Translations under genes and position numbers: made by a program
The notes under the pieces: model-generated
Told to the model about the DNA's origin: nothing
What the model saw: only the letters and a program-made list of their open reading frames with translations
Database searches by the model: none
Shown here: one piece after another, positions 63,201 through 64,000 of the stretch
Numbering within the stretch: position 1 is the stretch's first letter
Layout of the letters: each line of letters starts with the position of its first letter
Origin: Atrichornis clamosus
Lineage: Eukaryota > Chordata > Aves > Passeriformes > Menuridae
Assembly (NCBI GenBank): GCA_013400975.1
Contig: WBMZ01009018.1
Coordinates: forward strand, 19,320 to 83,319
DNA: 64,000 nt
Direction: 5' to 3'

Positions 63201-63844
63201 GTCACTGGGATTATGCAAGAAGGCACAAGAGAGGGAGCGAAAGCCAGAGCCCTACGGTAGCCACACATTCCTAGAATGCCAAGGAAAACCCTGGGTGCGC
63301 TTCACCTTGCAGCGATCGCAGGGAACGGGCACGGGAGCGCGCCGGGCGGGCGGGACGCAGGGAACACGGGTGAATGAGGAGCCCCCGGTCCGGGGAGTGA
63401 TGGGGGGGGTCTCCTGGGCACCTCCCGCCGGCCGCACCTCCCGAGCCGACCCCCGCCCGCCGGCCCCGCAGCGGGGAGGCTGCGGGCGGCTCCCACCGCT
63501 GCCCGGAGCCGCCCCGGGACCGCCCGCTCGCAGCTCACCTCGGTCTCCACCACTTCGTGGTAGGCGGGCGGCGGGTCAAAGCCGCCTCCGCCGCCTCCAC
63601 CGTCCCCGTCGCCGCCGCGGGGGCCCTGCCCGCCGGCGGGGGAGCCGTGCCCGCCCGGCGGGCCCTGCCCGCTCTCCATGGGCTCGTAGCCGCCGTAGTG
63701 GAGGCCGGGCCGCTCGTTGGTGAGCAGCGCCACGGCCTCGTTGATGTCGTTCTTGGCCAGGCGCAGGGCCTTGCGGATGGCGGCCGCGTCCGAGAAGCCC
63801 ATGCAGAGCAGCGTGGTCATGTGCTGCTCCTCCTCGCTCTCCAT
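5372..63844 (-). CDS. USP24: USP24, ubiquitin carboxyl-terminal hydrolase 24 (whole gene, 68 exons)
   Basis: USP24 is a very large cysteine deubiquitinase of the USP (C19) family that removes ubiquitin from substrate proteins. The rebuilt mRNA has 68 coding exons totalling 7,839 nt, or 2,612 residues plus stop, against 2,620 in human. In order there are a UBA domain (about 3-44), a Gly/Pro-rich linker (about 60-90), a helical scaffold, a ubiquitin-like segment with a Ser-rich tail (about 930-1055), the USP catalytic domain (about 1,673-2,035) and a conserved C-terminal region ending SDLDDVDP. Catalytic residues are Cys1690 (NGGATCYMN), His1962 (HAGHYYSF) and Asn/Asp1982-1983 (KFND). The CxxC pairs 1804/1807 and 1851/1854 look Zn-binding. 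Cys and His sit exactly 8 residues before the human positions I recall (1698, 1970), so the chain between them is collinear. All introns are GT-AG except two GC-AG. The gene spans about 61 kb, much less than the roughly 150 kb of human. Confidence 0.96.
5586..5696 (-). CDS. USP24: USP24 exon 67 (residues 2556-2592)
   Basis: It encodes [17 protein letters not shown] through [10 protein letters not shown], 37 codons in phase 0. Acceptor ACTCAG, donor CAG|GTAAAA. Confidence 0.95.
5925..6075 (-). mobile_element. CR1 LINE 3' fragment in USP24 intron 66
   Basis: The + strand reads atcacagagtcacagaatca, then ttaaggttggaagagacctt, then tcatcaagtccaac. This is the reverse complement of a CR1 3' end. 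The element is therefore sense on the - strand, like USP24. It is a short, degenerate, 5'-truncated copy about 75 nt downstream of the exon 66 donor. Confidence 0.8.
6148..6234 (-). CDS. USP24: USP24 exon 66 (residues 2527-2555)
   Basis: It encodes [17 protein letters not shown] then [12 protein letters not shown], 29 codons in phase 0. Acceptor ATGCAG, donor CAG|GTATGT. Confidence 0.95.
6960..7035 (-). CDS. USP24: USP24 exon 65 (residues 2501-2526)
   Basis: It encodes [18 protein letters not shown] then AVQWLQKK and restores phase 0. Acceptor TTCCAAG, donor AAG|GTAATT. Confidence 0.95.
7606..7684 (-). CDS. USP24: USP24 exon 64 (residues 2475-2501)
   Basis: It encodes [18 protein letters not shown] then KFLVTLAQ, from phase 1 to phase 2. 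Acceptor CCCACAG, donor AA|GTGAGT. Confidence 0.95.
7685..9620 (-). other. USP24: USP24 intron 63 (GC-AG)
   Basis: A 1,936-bp intron with donor GCAAGT at 9620 downward and acceptor CCCACAG ending at 7685. I recognise no repeat or RNA gene in it. Confidence 0.75.
9621..9687 (-). CDS. USP24: USP24 exon 63 (residues 2453-2475), GC donor
   Basis: It encodes [18 protein letters not shown] then NGLI plus one base. Keeping frame with exon 64 (ALMHHSN) requires the exon to end at 9621 and use the GC donor G|GCAAGT. The overlapping GT at 9616-9615 would add GCAA and shift the frame. Confidence 0.93.
9987..10052 (-). CDS. USP24: USP24 exon 62 (residues 2431-2452)
   Basis: It encodes [18 protein letters not shown] then HEIL, 22 codons in phase 0. 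Acceptor CATGCAG, donor CTG|GTAGGT. Confidence 0.94.
10310..10423 (-). CDS. USP24: USP24 exon 61 (residues 2393-2430)
   Basis: It encodes [18 protein letters not shown] then [20 protein letters not shown], 38 codons in phase 0. Acceptor CCGCAG, donor AAG|GTACAC. Confidence 0.95.
10928..11049 (-). CDS. USP24: USP24 exon 60 (residues 2352-2392)
   Basis: It encodes [18 protein letters not shown] through EGKPYLME and restores phase 0. Acceptor TTATAG, donor GAG|GTATCT. Confidence 0.95.
11906..12008 (-). CDS. USP24: USP24 exon 59 (residues 2318-2352)
   Basis: It encodes [17 protein letters not shown] through SDVSSQRNV and ends in phase 1. Acceptor AAGCAG, donor G|GTAAGA. Confidence 0.95.
12328..12420 (-). 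CDS. USP24: USP24 exon 58 (residues 2287-2317)
   Basis: It encodes [18 protein letters not shown] then [13 protein letters not shown], 31 codons in phase 0. Acceptor AACCAG, donor CAG|GTAAAG. Confidence 0.95.
13073..13189 (-). CDS. USP24: USP24 exon 57 (residues 2248-2286)
   Basis: It encodes [18 protein letters not shown] through LFNNFVQK, 39 codons in phase 0. Acceptor TTCACAG, donor AAG|GTAAGA. Confidence 0.95.
13482..13578 (-). CDS. USP24: USP24 exon 56 (residues 2215-2247)
   Basis: It encodes [18 protein letters not shown] then [15 protein letters not shown] and restores phase 0. Acceptor TTCCAG, donor AAG|GTCAGT. Confidence 0.95.
14328..14441 (-). CDS. USP24: USP24 exon 55 (residues 2177-2215)
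   Basis: It encodes [18 protein letters not shown] through PEGRELV and runs phase 2 to phase 2. Acceptor TTAAAG (few pyrimidines), donor AA|GTAAGT. Confidence 0.94.
14802..14905 (-). CDS. USP24: USP24 exon 54 (residues 2143-2177)
   Basis: It encodes [18 protein letters not shown] through TYLRTKKKL and ends in phase 2. Acceptor CTTTCAG, donor AG|GTAAGG. Confidence 0.95.
15555..15650 (-). CDS. USP24: USP24 exon 53 (residues 2111-2142)
   Basis: It encodes [18 protein letters not shown] then [14 protein letters not shown], 32 codons in phase 0. Acceptor TTTACAG, donor GCT|GTAAGT. Confidence 0.95.
16674..16824 (-). CDS. USP24: USP24 exon 52 (residues 2060-2110)
   Basis: It encodes [18 protein letters not shown], a Ser/Pro-rich stretch with several SP sites, through [10 protein letters not shown]. 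It restores phase 0. Acceptor TTTCAG, donor CAG|GTAGAG. Confidence 0.95.
17112..17253 (-). CDS. USP24: USP24 exon 51 (residues 2013-2060), end of USP domain
   Basis: It encodes [18 protein letters not shown], the YMLFYQR strand that closes the USP fold, then [17 protein letters not shown] and EDLS. It ends in phase 2. Acceptor CCCACAG, donor TT|GTAAGT. Confidence 0.96.
17835..17959 (-). CDS. USP24: USP24 exon 50 (residues 1971-2013), Asn/Asp box
   Basis: It encodes [18 protein letters not shown] through RPKVYDQ. KWYKFND supplies the third catalytic position (Asn1982/Asp1983). It runs from phase 2 to phase 1. Acceptor ATCACAG, donor T|GTAAGC. Confidence 0.96.
18389..18609 (-). CDS. USP24: USP24 exon 49 (residues 1898-1971), catalytic His box
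   Basis: It encodes [17 protein letters not shown], then a Ser/Gly-rich insert (GGGGSPRKK), then [20 protein letters not shown]. The catalytic base is His1962 in GHYYSF (human 1970). It ends in phase 2. Donor AG|GTAACG. Confidence 0.97.
19000..19119 (-). CDS. USP24: USP24 exon 48 (residues 1858-1897)
   Basis: It encodes [18 protein letters not shown] then [17 protein letters not shown] then DEQIR. The L-x-I-H-L-x-R-F block is typical of USPs. It is 40 codons in phase 0. Donor AGG|GTAAGA. Confidence 0.96.
19460..19601 (-). CDS. USP24: USP24 exon 47 (residues 1810-1857), second CxxC
   Basis: It encodes [15 protein letters not shown] through [11 protein letters not shown] and restores phase 0. 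CEKC (Cys1851/1854) pairs with the CxxC of exon 46. Acceptor TTTAG, donor AAG|GTATTG. Confidence 0.96.
19827..19909 (-). CDS. USP24: USP24 exon 46 (residues 1783-1810), first CxxC
   Basis: It encodes [18 protein letters not shown] then QKICKDCPH and ends in phase 2. The CKDC pair (Cys1804/1807) is the first half of the Zn-type ribbon in the USP fingers subdomain. Confidence 0.96.
20101..20199 (-). CDS. USP24: USP24 exon 45 (residues 1750-1782), QQDAYEF box
   Basis: It encodes [18 protein letters not shown] then [15 protein letters not shown]. The QQDAYEFF motif is diagnostic of USP catalytic domains. It is 33 codons in phase 0. The acceptor (ATGTAG) has an AT-rich, poor pyrimidine tract with a (TA)n run just upstream. 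Confidence 0.96.
20241..20255. repeat. (TA)n near the exon 45 acceptor
   Basis: A run of about seven TA units, about 40 bases upstream (in transcript sense) of the exon 45 acceptor, within an AT-rich and pyrimidine-poor region. Confidence 0.8.
20366..20491 (-). CDS. USP24: USP24 exon 44 (residues 1708-1749)
   Basis: It encodes [18 protein letters not shown] through YVPENFWK, 42 codons in phase 0, within the USP domain. Acceptor CTTCCAG, donor AAG|GTATTA. Confidence 0.95.
20720..20839 (-). CDS. USP24: USP24 exon 43 (residues 1668-1707), catalytic Cys box
   Basis: It encodes [18 protein letters not shown] then [16 protein letters not shown]. This is the USP Cys box, and the nucleophile is Cys1690 in the reconstructed protein (human 1698). 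It is 40 codons in phase 0. Acceptor TTCCAG, donor GAG|GTAAGT. The catalytic Cys is intact, so the enzyme should be active. Confidence 0.97.
20931..21200 (-). mobile_element. CR1 LINE 3' fragment in USP24 intron 42
   Basis: The + strand runs catagaatcacagaatggtt, then gggttggaagggacctta, then catgggcagggacaccttcc, then atccaacctggccttgg, then cttctctgggcaacctg, then tttcttcctaatatg. This is the classic reverse complement of an avian CR1 3' region with its ATTCTRTG tail at about 20931. It is 5'-truncated (about 270 bp) with no coding remnant, inserted in the sense orientation of USP24, 90 bases upstream of the exon carrying the catalytic Cys. Confidence 0.93.
21552..21696 (-). CDS. USP24: USP24 exon 42 (residues 1619-1667)
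   Basis: It encodes [17 protein letters not shown] through ALTKEFD and restores phase 0, just before the catalytic domain. Acceptor TTTGCAG, donor GAT|GTAAGC. Confidence 0.95.
23006..23123 (-). CDS. USP24: USP24 exon 41 (residues 1580-1619)
   Basis: It encodes [18 protein letters not shown] through SQQDFHP and ends in phase 2. Acceptor TTACAG, donor AA|GTAAAA. Confidence 0.95.
23371..23562 (-). CDS. USP24: USP24 exon 40 (residues 1516-1580)
   Basis: It encodes [18 protein letters not shown] through CGAEKEMVG and runs phase 1 to phase 1. Acceptor TTGCAG, donor G|GTAAGT. Confidence 0.95.
23889..23950 (-). CDS. USP24: USP24 exon 39 (residues 1495-1516)
   Basis: It encodes [17 protein letters not shown] then DDLT, from phase 2 to phase 1. 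Acceptor TTTCAG, donor T|GTAAGT. Confidence 0.95.
24357..24517 (-). CDS. USP24: USP24 exon 38 (residues 1442-1495)
   Basis: It encodes [18 protein letters not shown] through SIMRGINQ and ends in phase 2. Acceptor TTTCAG, donor AG|GTAAGT. Confidence 0.95.
24988..25058 (-). CDS. USP24: USP24 exon 37 (residues 1418-1441)
   Basis: It encodes [17 protein letters not shown] then LGSPSAE and restores phase 0. Acceptor TTCCAG, donor GAG|GTGAGG. Confidence 0.95.
25603..25758 (-). CDS. USP24: USP24 exon 36 (residues 1366-1418)
   Basis: It encodes [18 protein letters not shown] through CLQLRSQQL and runs phase 1 to phase 1. Acceptor ATGCAG, donor G|GTATGG. Confidence 0.95.
26031..26190 (-). CDS. USP24: USP24 exon 35 (residues 1313-1366)
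   Basis: It encodes [18 protein letters not shown] through GIRNRLSSS and ends in phase 1. Acceptor CCCCCAG, donor G|GTGGGT. Confidence 0.95.
27037..27265 (-). CDS. USP24: USP24 exon 34 (residues 1236-1312)
   Basis: One of the longest coding exons (229 nt). It encodes [17 protein letters not shown], then [17 protein letters not shown], then AARVAIQ. It contains basic RxxS-type motifs, which are potential kinase sites. Acceptor TGTAG, donor CAA|GTGAGG. Confidence 0.95.
27419..27514 (-). CDS. USP24: USP24 exon 33 (residues 1204-1236)
   Basis: It encodes [18 protein letters not shown] through ICLQLA and ends in phase 2. Acceptor TTTTAAG, donor AG|GTATGT. Confidence 0.95.
28240..28337 (-). CDS. 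USP24: USP24 exon 32 (residues 1172-1204)
   Basis: It encodes [17 protein letters not shown] through NFLRAGGL and ends in phase 2. Acceptor TTTTAG, donor AG|GTAAGA. Confidence 0.95.
28338..30294 (-). other. USP24: USP24 intron 31
   Basis: A 1,957-bp intron, the second longest in the gene. It carries an A/C-rich low-complexity block at about 28935-29060. I see no further exon or transposon. Confidence 0.7.
28935..29060. repeat. A/C-rich low-complexity tract
   Basis: About 125 bases made almost wholly of A and C on the + strand (AAC, AAAC and CCAAA units), so G/T-rich in the USP24 transcript. It has no fixed period. Confidence 0.75.
30295..30450 (-). CDS. USP24: USP24 exon 31 (residues 1120-1171)
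   Basis: It encodes [17 protein letters not shown] through TFRVLYNLE, 52 codons in phase 0, with a Ser/Gln/His-rich low-complexity stretch. Acceptor CTCCTAG, donor GAG|GTAAGG. Confidence 0.95.
30710..30803 (-). CDS. USP24: USP24 exon 30 (residues 1088-1119)
   Basis: It encodes [17 protein letters not shown] through QLDSLGRK and restores phase 0. Acceptor TTTTCAG, donor AAG|GTAGGG. Confidence 0.95.
30951..31036 (-). CDS. USP24: USP24 exon 29 (residues 1060-1088)
   Basis: It encodes [17 protein letters not shown] through LANLEEP and ends in phase 2. Acceptor TTCTCAG, donor AG|GTAAGC. Confidence 0.95.
31674..31844 (-). CDS. USP24: USP24 exon 28 (residues 1003-1059), end of ubiquitin-like segment and Ser-rich linker
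   Basis: It encodes [15 protein letters not shown] then SDEQILTVK, completing the ubiquitin-like fold. A Ser/Thr/Gly-rich linker with a Ser-Asn-Ser tract follows, ending SSYAMEQ. It is 57 codons in phase 0. The linker is a residue or so shorter than in human. Confidence 0.95.
31924..32022 (-). CDS. USP24: USP24 exon 27 (residues 970-1002), ubiquitin-like segment
   Basis: It encodes [18 protein letters not shown] through IQIFANDSL, 33 codons in phase 0, covering the helix of the ubiquitin-like fold. The following intron is only 79 bp, the shortest in the gene. Confidence 0.94.
32411..32521 (-). CDS. USP24: USP24 exon 26 (residues 933-969), start of ubiquitin-like segment
   Basis: It encodes [18 protein letters not shown] through TKDTFTIE, 37 codons in phase 0. 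The strand pattern [18 protein letters not shown] matches the first two beta strands of the ubiquitin-like fold. Acceptor CTGTAG, donor GAG|GTAGGT. Confidence 0.94.
32674..32740 (-). CDS. USP24: USP24 exon 25 (residues 910-932)
   Basis: It encodes [17 protein letters not shown] then YVITIE and restores phase 0. Acceptor CTTTAG, donor GAG|GTAAGA. Confidence 0.95.
33119..33250. repeat. T/G-rich low-complexity tract in intron 24
   Basis: The + strand is dominated by T runs with TTTTG and GGTTGGTT units, so A/C-rich in the USP24 transcript. It gives spurious hydrophobic reading frames on the + strand. Confidence 0.75.
33432..33547 (-). CDS. USP24: USP24 exon 24 (residues 872-910)
   Basis: It encodes [17 protein letters not shown] through TSVQSPY and ends in phase 2. 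Acceptor TTGCAG, donor AG|GTAGGC. Confidence 0.94.
33728..33781 (-). CDS. USP24: USP24 exon 23 (residues 854-871)
   Basis: A 54-nt exon encoding [18 protein letters not shown], phase 0 on both sides. Acceptor CTTTAG, donor GAG|GTAAAG. Confidence 0.94.
33933..34073 (-). CDS. USP24: USP24 exon 22 (residues 807-853)
   Basis: It encodes [18 protein letters not shown] through INLTPRLKK, 47 codons in phase 0. Acceptor TGTGTAG, donor AAG|GTAGGC. Confidence 0.95.
34972..35048 (-). CDS. USP24: USP24 exon 21 (residues 781-806)
   Basis: It encodes [16 protein letters not shown] through KRQGTQL and restores phase 0. Acceptor TTTCAG, donor CTG|GTGAGT. Confidence 0.94.
35304..35415 (-). CDS. USP24: USP24 exon 20 (residues 744-781)
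   Basis: It encodes [17 protein letters not shown] through [10 protein letters not shown] and ends in phase 1. Acceptor TTCACAG, donor G|GTATGG. Confidence 0.95.
35922..36053 (-). CDS. USP24: USP24 exon 19 (residues 700-743)
   Basis: It encodes [18 protein letters not shown] through QDVCELDRE, 44 codons in phase 0. Acceptor TTCTCAG, donor GAG|GTAAGA. Confidence 0.95.
36742..36891 (-). CDS. USP24: USP24 exon 18 (residues 650-699)
   Basis: It encodes [18 protein letters not shown] through DGRYTYRE, 50 codons in phase 0. Acceptor TGCCAAG, donor GAG|GTACCG. Confidence 0.94.
37502..37609 (-). CDS. USP24: USP24 exon 17 (residues 614-649)
   Basis: It encodes [17 protein letters not shown] through KQTYQKQDK, 36 codons in phase 0. 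Acceptor CTACTAG, donor AAG|GTAAGG. Confidence 0.95.
38182..38226 (-). CDS. USP24: USP24 exon 16 candidate (residues 599-613)
   Basis: A 45-nt candidate exon encoding [15 protein letters not shown], open and in phase 0 on both sides. Splice sites are TTTACAG and GAG|GTAGGA. It is included because human USP24 has about 16 residues here, because 68 exons matches the human count I recall, and because the catalytic residues then fall at a uniform offset from human. Its sequence does not resemble the human segment I remember, so another part of the 1.8-kb interval could be the true exon, or exon 15 may splice straight to exon 17 in frame. Confidence 0.5.
39446..39607 (-). CDS. USP24: USP24 exon 15 (residues 545-598)
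   Basis: It encodes [17 protein letters not shown] through KCIEDIKR, 54 codons in phase 0. Acceptor CTCCAG, donor AGG|GTTGGT. The preceding 101-nt intron has a GC donor. Confidence 0.93.
39608..39708 (-). other. USP24: USP24 intron 14 (GC-AG, 101 bp)
   Basis: A short intron with donor GCAAGT and acceptor CTTCCTCCAG. Both flanking exons are conserved and in phase 0. Confidence 0.85.
39709..39804 (-). CDS. USP24: USP24 exon 14 (residues 513-544), GC donor
   Basis: It encodes [17 protein letters not shown] through [11 protein letters not shown], 32 codons in phase 0. Acceptor GTGCAG. The downstream donor is AAG|GCAAGT, a non-canonical GC donor in its usual consensus. No GT at this junction keeps frame with exon 15, which begins only 101 nt further on. 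Confidence 0.93.
40304..40411 (-). CDS. USP24: USP24 exon 13 (residues 477-512)
   Basis: It encodes [19 protein letters not shown] through HLFVLIQK, 36 codons in phase 0. Acceptor TTTCAG, donor AAG|GTAAGT. Confidence 0.95.
41530..41633 (-). CDS. USP24: USP24 exon 12 (residues 442-476)
   Basis: It encodes [18 protein letters not shown] through LTKIWRIQ and restores phase 0. Acceptor CCACAG, donor CAG|GTAAGC. Confidence 0.93.
42047..42161 (-). CDS. USP24: USP24 exon 11 (residues 404-442)
   Basis: It encodes [18 protein letters not shown] through SVLSIALEG. At 115 nt it runs from phase 0 to phase 1, so skipping would shift the frame. Acceptor TTCTAG, donor G|GTAAGA. A (TG)n tract lies about 50 nt upstream of the acceptor. 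Confidence 0.94.
42213..42253. repeat. (AC)n microsatellite in USP24 intron 10
   Basis: An uninterrupted AC repeat of 41 bases, about 20 units, equal to (TG)~20 in the USP24 transcript. It ends 52 bases before exon 11. Confidence 0.97.
43246..43404 (-). CDS. USP24: USP24 exon 10 (residues 351-403)
   Basis: It encodes [17 protein letters not shown] through [11 protein letters not shown], 53 codons in phase 0. Acceptor AAACAG, donor GAA|GTAGGT. Confidence 0.94.
44147..44221 (-). CDS. USP24: USP24 exon 9 (residues 326-350)
   Basis: It encodes [14 protein letters not shown] then [11 protein letters not shown], 25 codons in phase 0. Acceptor CTTTAG, donor AAG|GTAATG. Confidence 0.92.
45040..45105 (-). 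CDS. USP24: USP24 exon 8 (residues 304-325)
   Basis: It encodes [15 protein letters not shown] then LNSSVVQ, 22 codons in phase 0. Acceptor CTTTCAG, donor CAG|GTAAAA. Confidence 0.94.
46595..46660 (-). CDS. USP24: USP24 exon 7 (residues 282-303)
   Basis: It encodes [14 protein letters not shown] then NSEDIELG, 22 codons in phase 0. Acceptor TTTCAG, donor GGG|GTAAGT. Confidence 0.94.
47231..47266 (-). CDS. USP24: USP24 exon 6 (residues 270-281)
   Basis: A 36-nt microexon encoding [12 protein letters not shown]. Both ends are in phase 0 and the splice sites are TTCAAG and AGG|GTAGGT. It is collinear with human [12 protein letters not shown]. Confidence 0.9.
48187..48309 (-). CDS. USP24: USP24 exon 5 (residues 229-269)
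   Basis: It reads [16 protein letters not shown] through VSPISTFQK, 41 codons in phase 0. Acceptor TTTCAAG, donor AAG|GTAAGC. Confidence 0.94.
48805..48948 (-). CDS. USP24: USP24 exon 4 (residues 181-228)
   Basis: It encodes [18 protein letters not shown] through GLLGVLTM, 48 codons in phase 0. The donor ATG|GTATTTGACT is poor at +4 to +6 but is fixed by continuity with exon 5. Confidence 0.92.
50153..50168. repeat. Poly(A) run in USP24 intron 3
   Basis: About 16 consecutive A on the + strand, within intron 3 (48949-50381). Nothing else is recognised in that 1.4-kb intron. Confidence 0.8.
50382..50449 (-). CDS. USP24: USP24 exon 3 (residues 158-180)
   Basis: A short exon reading [17 protein letters not shown] then PEAFKK. 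Acceptor AAAG, donor AAG|GTAAGT. It restores phase 0. Confidence 0.93.
51408..51573 (-). CDS. USP24: USP24 exon 2 (residues 103-158)
   Basis: Acceptor CCACAG and donor G|GTAAGT. It encodes [15 protein letters not shown] through STYLARLG and matches the human segment almost residue for residue. It ends in phase 1. Confidence 0.95.
54686..54712. repeat. (AT)n / (ATAC)n microsatellite
   Basis: A short catatatatatatatata run followed by tacatacata in USP24 intron 1. Confidence 0.85.
57104..57247. repeat. 72-bp tandem duplication next to an ambiguous base
   Basis: Bases 57104-57175 and 57176-57247 are two copies of one 72-bp unit (beginning tatttcatcatgctaat, ending cagac). They differ at a single visible base (cagtcta versus cagttta). 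The only N in the window, at 57248, follows the second copy directly. Confidence 0.93.
63539..63844 (-). CDS. USP24: USP24 exon 1 (residues 1-102), UBA domain
   Basis: This exon starts at ATG 63842-63844 in a strong Kozak context (GCGGCCATGG). It encodes [19 protein letters not shown] and the rest of a UBA fold with the MGF loop, followed by a Gly/Pro-rich linker and [12 protein letters not shown]. The donor is GAG|GTGAGC. The linker is a few residues shorter than in human. The start matches the human N-terminus I recall. Confidence 0.95.
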
Positions 63845-63848
63845 GGCC

Positions 63849-63918
63849 GCGCCGGGGAGAGGGGCAGGAGGAGGAGGAGAAGGAGGAGCAGGAGGAAGAG
63901 GAGGACAGGGGCGGGGGG
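63849..63918 (+). repeat. Purine (GGA)-rich tract, USP24 5' UTR
   Basis: The + strand is almost purely G and A (gga repeats), ending in a G-rich run (ggggcggggggg). The mRNA strand is therefore CUCC-rich. The geometry suits triplex or G-quadruplex formation on the + strand. Confidence 0.7.
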
Positions 63919-63947
63919 GAACCCCCGCGGACCTCGGGGCGCCGGGC

Positions 63948-63977
63948 TCAGGCGCTGCCCGCCCCGCGCGCCGCCAT
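63948..63977 (-). CDS. Possible uORF in USP24 5' UTR (9 codons)
   Basis: An ATG inside the YY1-type motif opens MAARGAGSA and a stop, ending about 100 bases upstream of the USP24 ATG. It is translated only if transcription starts upstream of 63977. Confidence 0.25.
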   Translation of the reverse strand: MAARGAGSA

Positions 63978-63980
63978 GTT
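63970..63980 (-). promoter_or_regulatory. YY1-type motif
   Basis: The - strand reads AACATGGCGGC, a match to the AANATGGCGGC form of the YY1 site, about 130 bases upstream of the USP24 start codon. YY1 sites of this form and orientation are common at or just downstream of starts of TATA-less promoters. Confidence 0.55.
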
Positions 63981-64000
63981 GCCGGGAGCGCCGCTCCCCT

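Larger units (their letters stand above)
51574..63538 (-). other. USP24: USP24 intron 1
   Basis: At 11,965 bp this is the largest intron in the gene. It contains a 72-bp tandem duplication beside an N (57104-57248) and an AT microsatellite (about 54686-54712). The rest is AT-rich unique sequence with only short reading frames. I see no nested gene. Confidence 0.75.
63300..64000 (-). promoter_or_regulatory. USP24: USP24 CpG-island promoter and 5' UTR region
   Basis: Base composition changes sharply near 63290 from AT-rich to strongly GC- and CpG-rich, through exon 1 and to the window edge. It contains GC-box-like gggcggg motifs (around 63347 and 63908) and no TATA box that I can see, as expected for a housekeeping CpG-island promoter. 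The transcription start is not determinable from sequence alone and the island continues past 64000. Confidence 0.8.

Noticed and set aside
63295..63723. 142-residue Arg/Pro-rich + strand reading frame at the CpG island
   Set aside because: It is antisense to USP24 exon 1. GC-rich sequence has few stops, and the conserved protein is on the other strand.

Overview
The window is ordinary vertebrate nuclear DNA, most likely from a bird. The evidence is intron-rich genes, degenerate CR1 LINE 3' ends of the kind found in sauropsids, and compact introns. It holds the 3' end of PCSK9 on the + strand and what appears to be the complete USP24 gene on the - strand. The two genes lie tail to tail, the same neighbourhood as human 1p32.3. 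I found no prokaryotic operon, virus, CRISPR array or new defence-like system.

Layout. 1-143 is the end of the last PCSK9 intron. 144-311 is the last PCSK9 coding exon, which encodes the final module of the Cys/His-rich domain. Its 3' UTR runs to a polyadenylation signal at 1196-1201. About 1.7 kb of intergenic sequence follows. The USP24 3' UTR (about 2,960-5,371) is read leftward from the stop codon at 5372-5374. The 68 coding exons run from exon 68 at 5372-5434 up to exon 1 at 63539-63844. A GC-rich, CpG-rich promoter and 5' UTR fill the last 0.7 kb.

I rebuilt USP24 exon by exon from reading frame, splice sites and similarity to the human protein as I remember it. The exon lengths sum to 7,839 nt, that is 2,612 residues plus a stop (human is 2,620). 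Every junction keeps frame. The protein has a UBA domain (about 3-44), a long helical-repeat scaffold, a ubiquitin-like segment (about 930-1035), a USP catalytic domain (about 1,673-2,035; Cys1690, His1962, Asn/Asp1982-1983, two Zn-type CxxC pairs) and a conserved C-terminal region. Exon 16 (45 nt) is the only exon whose identity is in doubt.

The points most worth a second look concern RNA processing and assembly. There are two GC-AG introns, one with a frameshifting GT donor 4 nt downstream. A (UG)~20 tract lies about 50 nt upstream of frame-critical exon 11. Exon 16 is poorly conserved. A 72-bp near-perfect duplication ends exactly at the only N in the window. A strict 14-bp (A13G) array sits in the PCSK9 3' UTR. 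A YY1-type motif overlaps a short uORF at the USP24 promoter.
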